Shown here piece after piece: positions 21,323-29,499 of a DNA stretch of 64,000 bases (positions are counted from its first letter, which is position 1; each line of letters starts with the position of its first letter). Source of the stretch: Ruania zhangjianzhongii (GTDB taxonomy: Bacteria; Actinomycetota; Actinomycetes; Actinomycetales; Beutenbergiaceae); assembly GCF_008000995.1 (NCBI RefSeq), contig NZ_CP042828.1, positions 4,268,882 through 4,332,881 of the forward strand, given 5' to 3'. The notes below the pieces were generated by a model, which did not search any database, was not told where the DNA came from, and was given only the letters and a program-made list of their open reading frames with translations. Made by a program: the position numbers and the translations under genes.

Positions 21323-21368
21323 AAGCGGGTTCCGACGAACGCCAGGTCGGGCGGACGACGCGAGTGCG

Positions 21369-22931
21369 TCAGGAGGCGACGTCCTCGCGGGTGGCGAGCG
21401 TCGCGGTGATCTCCTGCTCGGCACCTTCCCGCACCACGGTCAGGGTGACCTCGTCACCGGAGGAGTAGGTGCGCACATACCCGGTGAGGGACTCCGCACC
21501 ACCGACGGTGTCGTCGTCGATCTTGACGATCACGTCACCGGGCTGCAGTCCGGCCTGAGCAGCCGGGGTGCCGTCCACCACCTCGTGCACTTCGGCACCG
21601 GCGCGGGTGGCGCCGTCCGCCTTCGCGGTGCCGTTGGTCAGCGAGACGCCCAGGTAGGCATGCTCGGCGGAGCCGTTCTCGATCAGCTGGTCGGCGATCG
21701 TGGTGACCAGGTCGACCGGGATCGCGAAGCCGAGCCCGATGCTGCCGTTGGACTGGCCGTCGGTGGCGATCGAGGAGGTGATGCCGATGACGTGCCCGGC
21801 GCTGTCGAAGAGCGGGCCGCCGGAGTTGCCCGGGTTGATCGCGGCATCGATCTGGATCGCGTTCGTGACCACCTGCTCCCGGCTGAACTGGTCAGTGGCA
21901 CCCACCGGCCGGTCCAGAGCGGAGATGATGCCGGTGGTCACCGTGGAGTCCAGGCCGAGCGGGTTCCCCACAGCCATCACCGACTGGCCGACCTCGAGGC
22001 TGTCCGAGGTGCCCAGGGTGGCGGCGGTCAGATCGTCCGGCGGGTCGGTCAGTTGCAGCACCGCCAGGTCCGTGGCCGGGTCGGTACCGACCGACTGTGC
22101 CTGGAACATCCGGCCGTCGGCGAGCGTGACGGCGATCTGCTCTGCGCCGTCGACCACGTGGTTGTTGGTGAGGACGTACCCGTTCTCGGCGTCGATGATC
22201 ACCCCAGAGCCGGCGCCCTCGCCCTGCTGGGTGGCCACACTGATGGCCACCACGGACGGCCGCACCGCCGTGGCGACGGACTGCCAGTCCGGGCTGCCGT
22301 CGGAGTTGCTGGCCACATTGGTGCTGGTCGAGGGCACCTGGACCAGGGCCTCGCTGGAGCCGGGCTGATCCTGCAGCACCAGCGCGGTACCGCCGCTGGC
22401 CAGCGCCGCGGCGAGGACAGCCGCCGTGCCGACCAGGAGCCACTGCTTACCGCCGCCCTTGCGCTGCTTGCCGTTGCCAGCGCCGGGGGCCGGATGCTGC
22501 GGCGGGGTCTGACCGGGGCCGGAAGGGGGCGGGGTCTGACCGGGGCCGGAAGGGCCGGCGACGCCAGTGGTCGTCGCGCTGGCTGCCCCGTAGCTCGGTA
22601 TCTGCTCGGCGGCGCCATAGTGGGGGGCGCCGTGGCTGGCTGCGCCGTAGTGAGGGGCGCCGTAGCCGGAGGTGGGCTGCACGGGCACGCTCGGGCTCGG
22701 GCCGCTCTGCTCGGCACCGGAGTAGCCGGAGCCGCTCGGGCCGTAGCCCACCGGGGCCTGGCCCGTGGCGCCGGGCTGGCCAGTCACGGGGGCGTCGGCC
22801 GGGGCTCCGCTGGTGTCCGCGTCCGCACCGGCGTGCGGGCCGGCGATCGGTGCAGTGGAGAAGGACCCGGGAGACGTCCAGGAGTAGGTGGGCGCTTGCC
22901 CGGGCTGTTGCTGTGGGTCGTTGCTGGTCAT
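21369..22931 (-). CDS. HtrA/DegP-type membrane-anchored serine protease
   Basis: Trypsin-like protease with a C-terminal PDZ domain, likely acting outside the membrane in protein quality control. Layout: a cytoplasmic Gly/Pro/Tyr/Gln-rich segment (residues 1-160), one membrane helix (about 166-190, LVGTAAVLAAALASGGTALV), the protease domain (about 215-400) with triad H258 (TNNHVVDGA), D288 (ATDLAVL) and S370 (GNSGGPLFD), then the PDZ domain (about 415-515, AQAGLQPGDVIVKID). The ATG at 22931 has GGAGG seven bases upstream. The 520-residue size and layout fit actinobacterial PepD/HtrA proteins. A CTGAG/CTCAG inverted repeat lies in the gap to menD. Confidence 0.93.
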   Translation of the reverse strand: MTSNDPQQQPGQAPTYSWTSPGSFSTAPIAGPHAGADADTSGAPADAPVTGQPGATGQAPVGYGPSGSGYSGAEQSGPSPSVPVQPTSGYGAPHYGAASHGAPHYGAAEQIPSYGAASATTTGVAGPSGPGQTPPPSGPGQTPPQHPAPGAGNGKQRKGGGKQWLLVGTAAVLAAALASGGTALVLQDQPGSSEALVQVPSTSTNVASNSDGSPDWQSVATAVRPSVVAISVATQQGEGAGSGVIIDAENGYVLTNNHVVDGAEQIAVTLADGRMFQAQSVGTDPATDLAVLQLTDPPDDLTAATLGTSDSLEVGQSVMAVGNPLGLDSTVTTGIISALDRPVGATDQFSREQVVTNAIQIDAAINPGNSGGPLFDSAGHVIGITSSIATDGQSNGSIGLGFAIPVDLVTTIADQLIENGSAEHAYLGVSLTNGTAKADGATRAGAEVHEVVDGTPAAQAGLQPGDVIVKIDDDTVGGAESLTGYVRTYSSGDEVTLTVVREGAEQEITATLATREDVAS

Positions 22932-23051
22932 CGGATCCTCCAAGTAGTGATGGATCTATAGAACAGCGCCGACCTGCCCGCAGGCTTGGCTCCGGCTGAG
23001 AAGTTCCTGAGAATGCTCAGCGATCAACAGAACGTTTGACCAGCACAATGC

Positions 23052-24758
23052 TCAGCCGACGAGTGCAGCGCGTGCTGCGACTTCGACCTGCCCACTGAGG
23101 TCCACGGCCCGCGCGCGCTCGGCCTGCGGGTCCAGTTGCACCTGCAGCACGGAGCGCCCCCGCACCGGTGCGGCGAGCTCCCGGGCCAGATCGCTCAGCC
23201 CTTGGGTACCGCGGATCAGCGCGTGCCGGGCACCGAACCCGGCGGCCAGGGCGGCGATGTCCAGGTACTGCGGAGTGGCGAAGTAGCGCTCGAACACCGC
23301 CTGGTGCTCCTGGCGGCCGTGCTCCAACGTGGCGAAGATGGTGCCACCGCCGTCGTCCAGCACGATCACCTGCAGATCCACCTCGGGCTCCAACCGGCCC
23401 CGGGCCAGCCCACCCACATCGTGGGCGAAGGTCAGGTCACCGACCAGCGCCCGCACCTGCCGTCCGGCCAGCGCGAGCCCGGTGGCCGTGGACAGGGTGC
23501 CGTCGATCCCGGCGAGCCCGCGATTGGCCACCACCAGCTCGGGCGCGAGGTCCGCACCGGCGGCACCCGTCAGGTCCGCGTGCCGCACCGCCATCGAGGA
23601 GCCGAGCACCACAGTGGACTCCGCAGTGCCGAGGAGCAGGTTCGCCACCGCAGCCCCGTCCAACCCCCGCGCGGAGTTCAGCACGGTGTCCGCGCCGGAG
23701 GCAGCCTTCGCCCAGCGCAGCCACCAGAGCTGCTCCTGCGCCGAGGGCTCGCCGGGCACCGAGATCTGGTCGCAGACCACAGCGGCGGTGCCGGCGACGT
23801 CCGCCCAGTCCGCATGGCCGGACACGACCACGACCTGCACATCGGTACGGGCGAGCAGCCGGGTCACGCTGCGGCTGAGCGTCGGCCGGCCGAGCACCAC
23901 GACTCGCTCGATCGGTGCGCTGAGCTCCTCGATACCGAGCAGCACTCGCCCGGCGGGCAGGGCGAACGAGCTGGTGCGCACCCCCGAGCTCGGCTCGGCC
24001 AGCACCGGCCAGCCCCAGCGCTCGGTGAGTGCACTGATCCCGGAGGGTGCGCCGTCGCCGGCCACCACCACGGTGCGCGGCCCGCGGGGCAGCTCTACCG
24101 CGTCGGCCGGCCGGGACGGCCGGACCTGCAGCCCGGGTGCCGGCCGAACGCCGGGCGACCACTCGCCGTCGGGAACGAGCGGATCGGCGAAGGCGATGTT
24201 CAGCTGCACCGGTCCAGCGTTCCGGGTGCGCACCCCCGTGGCCGCGGTCACGGCCCGCACGACGGCGGAGCTCACCAGGGCGCCCACCTCACCGCGGTCC
24301 GCGGGCAGCTCCCAGTAGCCGCGGACGGCGGAGCCGAAGATCTTCACCTGATCGGTCGTCTGGTTGGCGCCGACGCCGCGCAGCTCGTGCGGGCGGTCCG
24401 CGCTCACCACGATCAGGGGCAGGTGCGCATGCGCAGCCTCCAGGACGGCGGGGTGCAGGTTGGCCACAGCGGTGCCGGAGGTGGTGACCACGGCCGTGGG
24501 TCCTTCGTGGGCCAGACCGAGGGCCACGAAACCGGCGCTGCGTTCGTCCACCCGCACGTGCACACGGAGCCAGTCGGCACCGGCTGCAGCGGCGAGGGCG
24601 TAGGCCAGCGGGGCGCTGCGCGAGCCTGGGGCGAGGACCACGTCCCGCACCCCGGCGGCGACCAGCGCGGTGACCACGGCGCGGGCGCTGCGGGTGGAGG
24701 GGTTCTCCTCGGTCCGGGACGGGTCCTCGGATGACGGGTTCACGTGCTGCTGGCTCAC
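23052..24758 (-). CDS. menD: SEPHCHC synthase
   Basis: 2-succinyl-5-enolpyruvyl-6-hydroxy-3-cyclohexene-1-carboxylate synthase: a thiamine-diphosphate enzyme that joins isochorismate and 2-oxoglutarate. The 568-residue product shows the N-terminal motif VLAPGSRSAPLAYAL, the nearby conserved VTTSGTAVANLHPAVLEA, and the diphosphate-binding region GDLTFAHDVGGL followed by DDGGGTIFATLEHG. Its start overlaps the menC stop as ATGA, so the two are translated together. Confidence 0.97.
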   Translation of the reverse strand: MSQQHVNPSSEDPSRTEENPSTRSARAVVTALVAAGVRDVVLAPGSRSAPLAYALAAAAGADWLRVHVRVDERSAGFVALGLAHEGPTAVVTTSGTAVANLHPAVLEAAHAHLPLIVVSADRPHELRGVGANQTTDQVKIFGSAVRGYWELPADRGEVGALVSSAVVRAVTAATGVRTRNAGPVQLNIAFADPLVPDGEWSPGVRPAPGLQVRPSRPADAVELPRGPRTVVVAGDGAPSGISALTERWGWPVLAEPSSGVRTSSFALPAGRVLLGIEELSAPIERVVVLGRPTLSRSVTRLLARTDVQVVVVSGHADWADVAGTAAVVCDQISVPGEPSAQEQLWWLRWAKAASGADTVLNSARGLDGAAVANLLLGTAESTVVLGSSMAVRHADLTGAAGADLAPELVVANRGLAGIDGTLSTATGLALAGRQVRALVGDLTFAHDVGGLARGRLEPEVDLQVIVLDDGGGTIFATLEHGRQEHQAVFERYFATPQYLDIAALAAGFGARHALIRGTQGLSDLARELAAPVRGRSVLQVQLDPQAERARAVDLSGQVEVAARAALVG

Positions 24759-25702
24759 GGCAGTGATCCTGCCACGGTGCGCAGCCGATTCGCCCAGCGG
24801 GTGGTCAGCTCGGGGCCGGCAGCGGTGGCGGCGAGGCGTTCCGGGGTGGGCTCGACGGACCGCACGTCGATGGCGCCATCGACCGGGAGCAGCGGGTGAT
24901 CGGTGACGTCGTCGGTGAACAGGTTGACGGTGGCCAGGCCGCAGGCATGCTCCAGCGTGGGCAGCGCGGCCGCGAGCGCGAGGCCGGCGGCGATACCCAC
25001 TGAGGTCTCCAGCGCGGAGGAGACCACTACAGGCAGTCCGATGTCTTCGGCGATCCGCAGCGCGGCGCGCACCCCGCCGAGCGGCTGGACCTTGACCACC
25101 ACCACATCAGCAGCCTCCGCGCGGGCCACCTCGTACGGGTCGGCGGCGCGGCGGATGGACTCGTCCGCGGCGATCGGCACCTCGGTACTGCGGCGCAGGG
25201 CAGCCAGGTCGGCGACCTCGCGGCAGGGCTGCTCGGCGTACTCCAGCCCGCCGGCAGCGCGGTCCAGGATCGGCAGGCGGCGGCGGGCCTCGTCGTAGTC
25301 CCAGGCAGCGTTGGCGTCGATGCGGATCTTCCCGCCGGGGCCGAGCGCGTCCCGAACCGCCTCCAGACGGGCCTGCTCGGCGCCGAGGTCCTGGCCCGGT
25401 TCGGCAACTTTGACCTTGGCGGTGGTGCAGCCGCCGGAGCCGGCGACGATCTCGTGGGCACGCTCGCTGGTAGTGGCCGGAACGGTGACGTTGACCGGGA
25501 TCCGGGTGCGCAGCGGTGCAGGAAACCCTTGGTCGGCGGCCTCCCGGGCGGCGTTCCACCAGGGCCGGGAGGTGGGCGCGTCGTAGTCCCAGAACGGGGA
25601 GAACTCGCCCCAGCCGGCATCGCCCCGGATCAGCAGGCCGTCTCGGAGGGTCAGGCCGCGGAACCGGGTGTGCAGCGGTATCGAGTAGCAGTGGGTGTGC
25701 AC
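24755..25702 (-). CDS. menC: o-Succinylbenzoate synthase
   Basis: Enolase-superfamily dehydratase that turns SHCHC into o-succinylbenzoate (315 residues). Expected active-site residues are seen: the KxK pair in TAKVKVAE, metal ligands in RIDANAAW, EYAEQPC and AADES, and the second lysine in VVVKVQPLGG. It is the promoter-proximal gene of a menC-menD pair. Confidence 0.95.
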   Translation of the reverse strand: MHTHCYSIPLHTRFRGLTLRDGLLIRGDAGWGEFSPFWDYDAPTSRPWWNAAREAADQGFPAPLRTRIPVNVTVPATTSERAHEIVAGSGGCTTAKVKVAEPGQDLGAEQARLEAVRDALGPGGKIRIDANAAWDYDEARRRLPILDRAAGGLEYAEQPCREVADLAALRRSTEVPIAADESIRRAADPYEVARAEAADVVVVKVQPLGGVRAALRIAEDIGLPVVVSSALETSVGIAAGLALAAALPTLEHACGLATVNLFTDDVTDHPLLPVDGAIDVRSVEPTPERLAATAAGPELTTRWANRLRTVAGSLP

Positions 25703-25771
25703 CGCCTCAGGATAGAACTGACGGATAGACGGCAGCGTGTGCCTTATCTGGCACGGCCTGCCGTATATCCG

Positions 25772-26734
25772 TCACTGGGCACCATCCACCGTCCGGGCCA
25801 AGCGCGCCGACAGCTGCCGGCACCGGTCGATGAACTCCGGTGGGCCGAGCAGCTCGAAATCCACATCGAGGGAGAACAGCCAGCCGAGGAACTCGTCCGC
25901 GTTGTCCCAGCCCGCCCGGAGCAGGCTGTGCTGATCGCCGTCGGGGAACAGCTGCCCGGCGCTGAGGCCCACCCGGGACGCGAAGTCGGAGACCGGTCCG
26001 TGCAGCCGGACGCTCACGTCATAGCGGTACGGCGACCGGCTGATCGCTTCCTGCACATAGGCGGCCACGTCACCGGCGGGCAGGTCGCGTGGTGTGAACC
26101 GGGCCCGCTGGGACGGGTGGGTACGGATTCGATCTGCCCGGAACGTCCGCCAATCTCCGCGCCGGGTGTCCCAGGCGACCAGATACCACCGTTGACCGGA
26201 GTCGACGAGATGGTAGGGCTCCACCACCCGGCGGATCCGCTGGCCGTCGGCCCGCGCGTACTCGAAGGAGAGTTGGCGCCGGGACGCGATCGCGGCAGAG
26301 ATCTCAGTGAGGTGCTGTGGGTCGACGGCGTCCGAGGGCCTGCCGATCCTGGTGACGGCGGCTTTCAGCGTGGCGAACCGGTTGCGCAGCCGGGCGGGCA
26401 GCACCTGTTCCAGCTTGGTCAGGGCTCGCACCGAGGCCTCGGCCACTCCGGCCACCGGACTGGCGGCGACGGCGGCGAGACCGAGGGCAACCGCAAGCGC
26501 TTCGTCGTTCTCCAGCAGCAACGGCGGGAGTTGGGCGCCGGCACCCAACCGGTAGCCGCCGGCCATCCCGGCGCTGGCCTGGATCGGGTAGCCGAGCTCG
26601 CGGAGCTTGTCGATGTCACGGCGCACGGTCCGGTCGGTGACACCCATCCGCTCGGCGAGTCCGGCGCCGGTCCACTCGCGTCGCAGCTGCAGCAGCGAGA
26701 GCAGTTGCAGCAGGCGGGCCGTGGAGGACATCAC
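25772..26734 (-). CDS. WYL-domain transcriptional regulator
   Basis: DeoR/YafY-like DNA-binding protein (320 residues): an N-terminal winged helix-turn-helix (residues 5-60, AERMGVTDRTVRRDIDKLRE) and a WYL domain (about 140-225, RVVEPYHLVDSGQRWYLVAW) that in other members binds small ligands or nucleic acid. ATG codons at 26734 and 26731 are both possible. A perfect 7-bp inverted repeat lies 21 bp upstream, between it and a small divergent ORF, which suggests autoregulation and control of that ORF. Confidence 0.88.
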   Translation of the reverse strand: MMSSTARLLQLLSLLQLRREWTGAGLAERMGVTDRTVRRDIDKLRELGYPIQASAGMAGGYRLGAGAQLPPLLLENDEALAVALGLAAVAASPVAGVAEASVRALTKLEQVLPARLRNRFATLKAAVTRIGRPSDAVDPQHLTEISAAIASRRQLSFEYARADGQRIRRVVEPYHLVDSGQRWYLVAWDTRRGDWRTFRADRIRTHPSQRARFTPRDLPAGDVAAYVQEAISRSPYRYDVSVRLHGPVSDFASRVGLSAGQLFPDGDQHSLLRAGWDNADEFLGWLFSLDVDFELLGPPEFIDRCRQLSARLARTVDGAQ

Positions 26735-26754
26735 CTGGTCAGCGTAGCGAACGT

Positions 26755-26775
26755 CTAGGACGGGAACTGTCCTAG
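26755..26775. promoter_or_regulatory. Inverted repeat, candidate operator of the WYL regulator
   Basis: CTAGGAC (26755-26761) and GTCCTAG (26769-26775) form a perfect inverted repeat with a 7-base spacer. It sits in the short divergent region between the WYL regulator and the 79-residue ORF, the expected place for a shared operator. This is a placement argument only. Confidence 0.5.
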
Positions 26776-26828
26776 TTCAGCGAGATCCTGGAGTACAGGC
26801 AACAGAGGACGAAAGAGGCGAAGCGACC

Positions 26829-27068
26829 ATGACGCAGCTCACCGGTGCACCACACCACGTGTTCTGGCCGTCCCGGGTGGAGCTGAACCGGGCGGGCGCC
26901 GGTCCCCGGGCACCCCGGAGCCGGTTGCTGGTCCGGCTCGGCCGCGCGCTCGTGGCCAGCGGCGGACGGTCCAGCAGCCAGGGCATGCGGGCGCTCCATC
27001 TGCAGGCGCAGGAAGAGCGCACCCGGACCTGCGCCGCGATGCTCCGCGAAGGAATGCCGCTCTGCTGA
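26829..27068 (+). CDS. Hypothetical small basic protein, divergent from WYL regulator
   Basis: A 79-residue ORF that I do not recognise. It begins with ATG after a GAGG-containing leader (about ten bases upstream), is Arg/Ala-rich and has no membrane segment or signal peptide. Three cysteines are absent from the core and only two occur near the C-terminus (RTCAAMLREGMPLC). The divergent position opposite a WYL regulator with a palindrome between them argues that it is a real, regulated gene. Confidence 0.5.
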   Translation: MTQLTGAPHHVFWPSRVELNRAGAGPRAPRSRLLVRLGRALVASGGRSSSQGMRALHLQAQEERTRTCAAMLREGMPLC

Positions 27069-27104
27069 GTGGCGCGGGAGCCTGAAGCTCTGGGCCCGCC
27101 CCCT

Positions 27105-27177
27105 GACCACCCGCAGTTCCGGATGCGCTGAGCAGTCCGCGGACCACCCGCAGTTCCGGATGCGCTGAGCAGTCCGC
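27105..27177. repeat. Tandem 36-bp direct repeat before menB
   Basis: Two identical 36-bp copies (27105-27140 and 27142-27177) are separated by a single base. The junction creates the palindrome GTCCGCGGAC. The repeat lies between the small ORF and the menB promoter, with no coding role visible. Confidence 0.9.
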
Positions 27178-27207
27178 CGTCGACCACGCACCCCGGCGAC
27201 GGCGACT

Positions 27208-27213
27208 TAGAGT
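27208..27213 (+). promoter_or_regulatory. -10 box TAGAGT for a leaderless menB transcript
   Basis: TAGAGT fits the TANNNT -10 pattern and ends 7 bases before the menB GTG start at 27221, so the transcript probably begins at the start codon. No -35 box is convincing. Confidence 0.45.
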
Positions 27214-27220
27214 AGGGCGG

Positions 27221-28162
27221 GTGAGCCACGATCTTCCCGCCCAGGTGTCCGAGCTGTTCGATCCGAGCCGCTGGCGGGAGGTGCCGGGCTTCGACTTCAC
27301 CGACCTCACCTACCACCGCGGCGTGGACCGGTCCGGCGACCAGATGCGCGACCTGCCGGTGGTGCGGATCGCCTTCGACCGGCCCGAGGTCCGCAACGCA
27401 TTCCGCCCGCACACGGTGGACGAGCTCTACCGGGCCCTGGACCACGCACGGATGAGTTCGGACGTCGCCGCCGTGCTACTCACCGGCAATGGCCCCAGCG
27501 CCAAGGACGGCGGCTGGGCGTTCTGCTCTGGTGGCGACCAGCGCATCCGCGGCCGGGACGGCTACCAGTACGAAGGCTCGACGGCTGGTGAGGTGGACCC
27601 GGCCCGCGCGGGGCGGCTGCACATCCTGGAGGTGCAGCGACTGATGCGGACCATGCCCAAGCCGGTGATCGCCGTCGTGCCCGGGTGGGCGGCCGGGGGC
27701 GGGCACAGCCTGCACGTAGTGGCCGATCTGACGCTGGCCTCGGCCGAACACGGGAAGTTCAAGCAGACCGATGCCGACGTGGGCTCGTTCGACGCCGGCT
27801 ACGGGTCGGCGTTGCTGGCGAAGCAGGTCGGCGACAAGCGTGCCCGGGAGATCTTCTTCCTCGCCCGCACCTACTCCGCCGAGCAGGCCGAGGCGTGGGG
27901 GGCGATCAACGAGGCGGTGCCGCACGCGGACCTGGAAGAGCGTGCCCTGGAGTATGCGGCGATCATCGCCACCAAGTCCCCGCAGGCGATCCGGATGCTG
28001 AAGTTCGCGTTCAACCTCGCCGACGACGGTCTGGCCGGGCAGCAGGTGTTCGCCGGGGAAGCGACCCGGCTGGCGTACATGACCGACGAGGCGGTGGAGG
28101 GCCGGGACGCTTTCCTGCAGCGGCGCGAGCCGGACTGGGCAGACTTCCCGTACTACTACTGA
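27221..28162 (+). CDS. menB: 1,4-Dihydroxy-2-naphthoyl-CoA synthase
   Basis: Crotonase-family enzyme that closes the second ring of the menaquinone head group from o-succinylbenzoyl-CoA. The 313-residue product contains the MenB signatures WAFCSGGDQRIRGRDGYQYE, VPGWAAGGGHSLHVVADLTL and DADVGSFDAGYGSALLAKQV, and ends in the typical FPYYY. The GTG at 27221 is chosen because the TAGAGT box lies directly before it. The CoA ligase MenE that makes its substrate is not in this window. Confidence 0.97.
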   Translation: MSHDLPAQVSELFDPSRWREVPGFDFTDLTYHRGVDRSGDQMRDLPVVRIAFDRPEVRNAFRPHTVDELYRALDHARMSSDVAAVLLTGNGPSAKDGGWAFCSGGDQRIRGRDGYQYEGSTAGEVDPARAGRLHILEVQRLMRTMPKPVIAVVPGWAAGGGHSLHVVADLTLASAEHGKFKQTDADVGSFDAGYGSALLAKQVGDKRAREIFFLARTYSAEQAEAWGAINEAVPHADLEERALEYAAIIATKSPQAIRMLKFAFNLADDGLAGQQVFAGEATRLAYMTDEAVEGRDAFLQRREPDWADFPYYY

Positions 28163-28249
28163 GCGGTTTAGTCGGCGACCCGACGGCGCGCCCGCGCCTT
28201 GGCGACGACCGCGTGCGGCGCCCGGCTGCGGGTGCTCACCCCTCGCTCT

Positions 28250-28324
28250 CCGTCGGAGGCACCCGGCACGACCGGAGGCTTTCCGCCGCTGACCTCCGAC
28301 CGCCGCACTTCCCTCCGGTCGACC
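28250..28324. repeat. Left copy of a ~75-bp direct repeat flanking the AbiE module
   Basis: This stretch aligns with 29500-29573 with about 85 % identity by eye, one single-base gap and a 21-bp identical core (GCTGACCTCCGACCGCCGCAC without its last base shown in full at both sites). It also contains a 9-bp hairpin arm pair (28270-28278 with 28312-28320). Together the copies bracket the toxin-antitoxin genes. The rest of 28163-28358 shows nothing else. Confidence 0.75.
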
Positions 28325-28358
28325 GATCCGCTCCGAGACCCACAACCCTTTCCGAATC

Positions 28359-28394
28359 TGTCACAACACTACCGCTTTCGGTATGGTTGTGACA
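28359..28394 (+). promoter_or_regulatory. 36-bp imperfect palindrome over the AbiEi promoter
   Basis: The 16-bp arm TGTCACAACACTACCG (28359-28374) pairs with CGGTATGGTTGTGACA (28379-28394) with two mismatches and a 4-base loop. The right arm contains the -10 box TATGGT (28382-28387) and ends on the A of the ATG, so the site overlaps the core promoter of a leaderless transcript. AbiEi-type antitoxins are known to repress their own promoter through inverted repeats, which fits. Confidence 0.7.
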
Positions 28395-28936
28395 TGGCCC
28401 TCGCACCGAAGTATCGAAACATCGTGCGTGAGATTGCGCTCGACCACTACGGGTACGTCACGACGAAGGAGGCGGTCGCGGCCGGGATTCCAGCAGTCGA
28501 ACTCCCCAAACTCGCCGCACGAGGGGGCTTGGATAACGTCGCCTATGGCTTGTACCGGGTGCCGGATATTCCGCCGACTGACTTCGACCAGTTTGCCGAG
28601 GCACTCCTTCGTGTGGGCGAGGGAGCATACCTCCATGGCGAGTCGGTACTCGCGTTGTTCAGACTGTCCGACGTCAACCCTCGTCGGGTCCGCGTGGCAA
28701 TCCGCCGACGCGCCCGACCTCAACTCCCGGCGTTCGTCGAGTTGACCCAGGCGAAGGAGGACGTGCCAACGACGCTCTACGCGGGCCTGGAGGCTCAACC
28801 GGTAGCCGACGCGATCCTGGAGTGCCGGGGACGCATCGAGACTGAGCGCCTGCGGGCTGCCGCCGAGCAGGCGCGCGCTGAAGGGTTGTTGACCACGACC
28901 GAGTGGCAGCGGGTAAGGAAGGGGCTGCGGCCATGA
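28394..28936 (+). CDS. AbiEi-type antitoxin of a type IV toxin-antitoxin system
   Basis: Protein of 180 residues with the AbiEi layout: an N-terminal winged-helix region (about 1-70, LDHYGYVTTKEAVAAGIPAV) and a C-terminal domain. In characterised AbiE systems this protein represses the operon and counters the toxin. The ATG at 28394 stands seven bases after a TATGGT box; a longer in-frame version upstream was rejected because it would run through the promoter palindrome. The stop overlaps the next start as ATGA. Codon choice looks less GC-biased than in the nuo genes, which hints at transfer. Confidence 0.8.
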   Translation: MALAPKYRNIVREIALDHYGYVTTKEAVAAGIPAVELPKLAARGGLDNVAYGLYRVPDIPPTDFDQFAEALLRVGEGAYLHGESVLALFRLSDVNPRRVRVAIRRRARPQLPAFVELTQAKEDVPTTLYAGLEAQPVADAILECRGRIETERLRAAAEQARAEGLLTTTEWQRVRKGLRP

Positions 28937-29364
28937 GCTACATCGGCGATGCCGACGAGCCTGAGGTGCAGCTTGCAGCCGATCTCGCTGGGCTATTGAC
29001 CGAGGTTGGGCTCGAAGAACCCAGGCCCGTGCGCGCGATCCGGGTCGACCACCAGATCGCGCAGAAACTCCACGCGATTTCCGAGGCCGGAAGCGAACGG
29101 GCCCATGACCTCGTCGACCTCCAGCTTCTGGATCGAGGGGAGGACCTTGACCTTCCTCAGGTCCGGGCGACCTGCGTACGACTCTTCGAGTACCGGCAGC
29201 AGCACACCTGGCCACCGGTCATCGTGGTGGGCAATGGTTGGGACACTCTCTATGCCGCCGCAGTCGATGACATCGACGTCGTGCCCGAGATCGCGGAGGC
29301 CGTCCGCTGGGCCAACGCCTTCATCGAGCGGATCGAGGCGGCCGGGCCATGTCTGCCTGTGTGA
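28933..29364 (+). CDS. AbiEii-like toxin, C-terminal half only (probably truncated)
   Basis: Product of 143 residues that resembles the C-terminal part of AbiEii/AbiGii nucleotidyltransferase toxins: VRAIRVDHQIAQKLHA followed by GSERAHDLVDLQLL matches the conserved late motifs of the family. The expected N-terminal nucleotide-binding portion (a GG/GS loop followed by acidic residues) is not found, neither in this frame nor in the overlapping antitoxin, and full-length members are roughly 200-300 residues. The ATGA overlap with the antitoxin gene is intact. It could be an inactivated toxin or a shortened variant. Confidence 0.55.
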   Translation: MSYIGDADEPEVQLAADLAGLLTEVGLEEPRPVRAIRVDHQIAQKLHAISEAGSERAHDLVDLQLLDRGEDLDLPQVRATCVRLFEYRQQHTWPPVIVVGNGWDTLYAAAVDDIDVVPEIAEAVRWANAFIERIEAAGPCLPV

Positions 29365-29499
29365 CAGATGTGCGGCAAGACGATCAGGCACCAGCGGTCA
29401 CGTTCACGTGCCCGTCACGTTTGCACAGGTCAACCGCACAGCACCAACTGGTGCCGACGACCGCCACTGACTGTGTCGCGCCCTCCGCTATCACCGATT

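Noticed and set aside
27105-27177. CRISPR-like repeat before menB
   Set aside because: Only two copies separated by one base, with no spacers and no cas genes.
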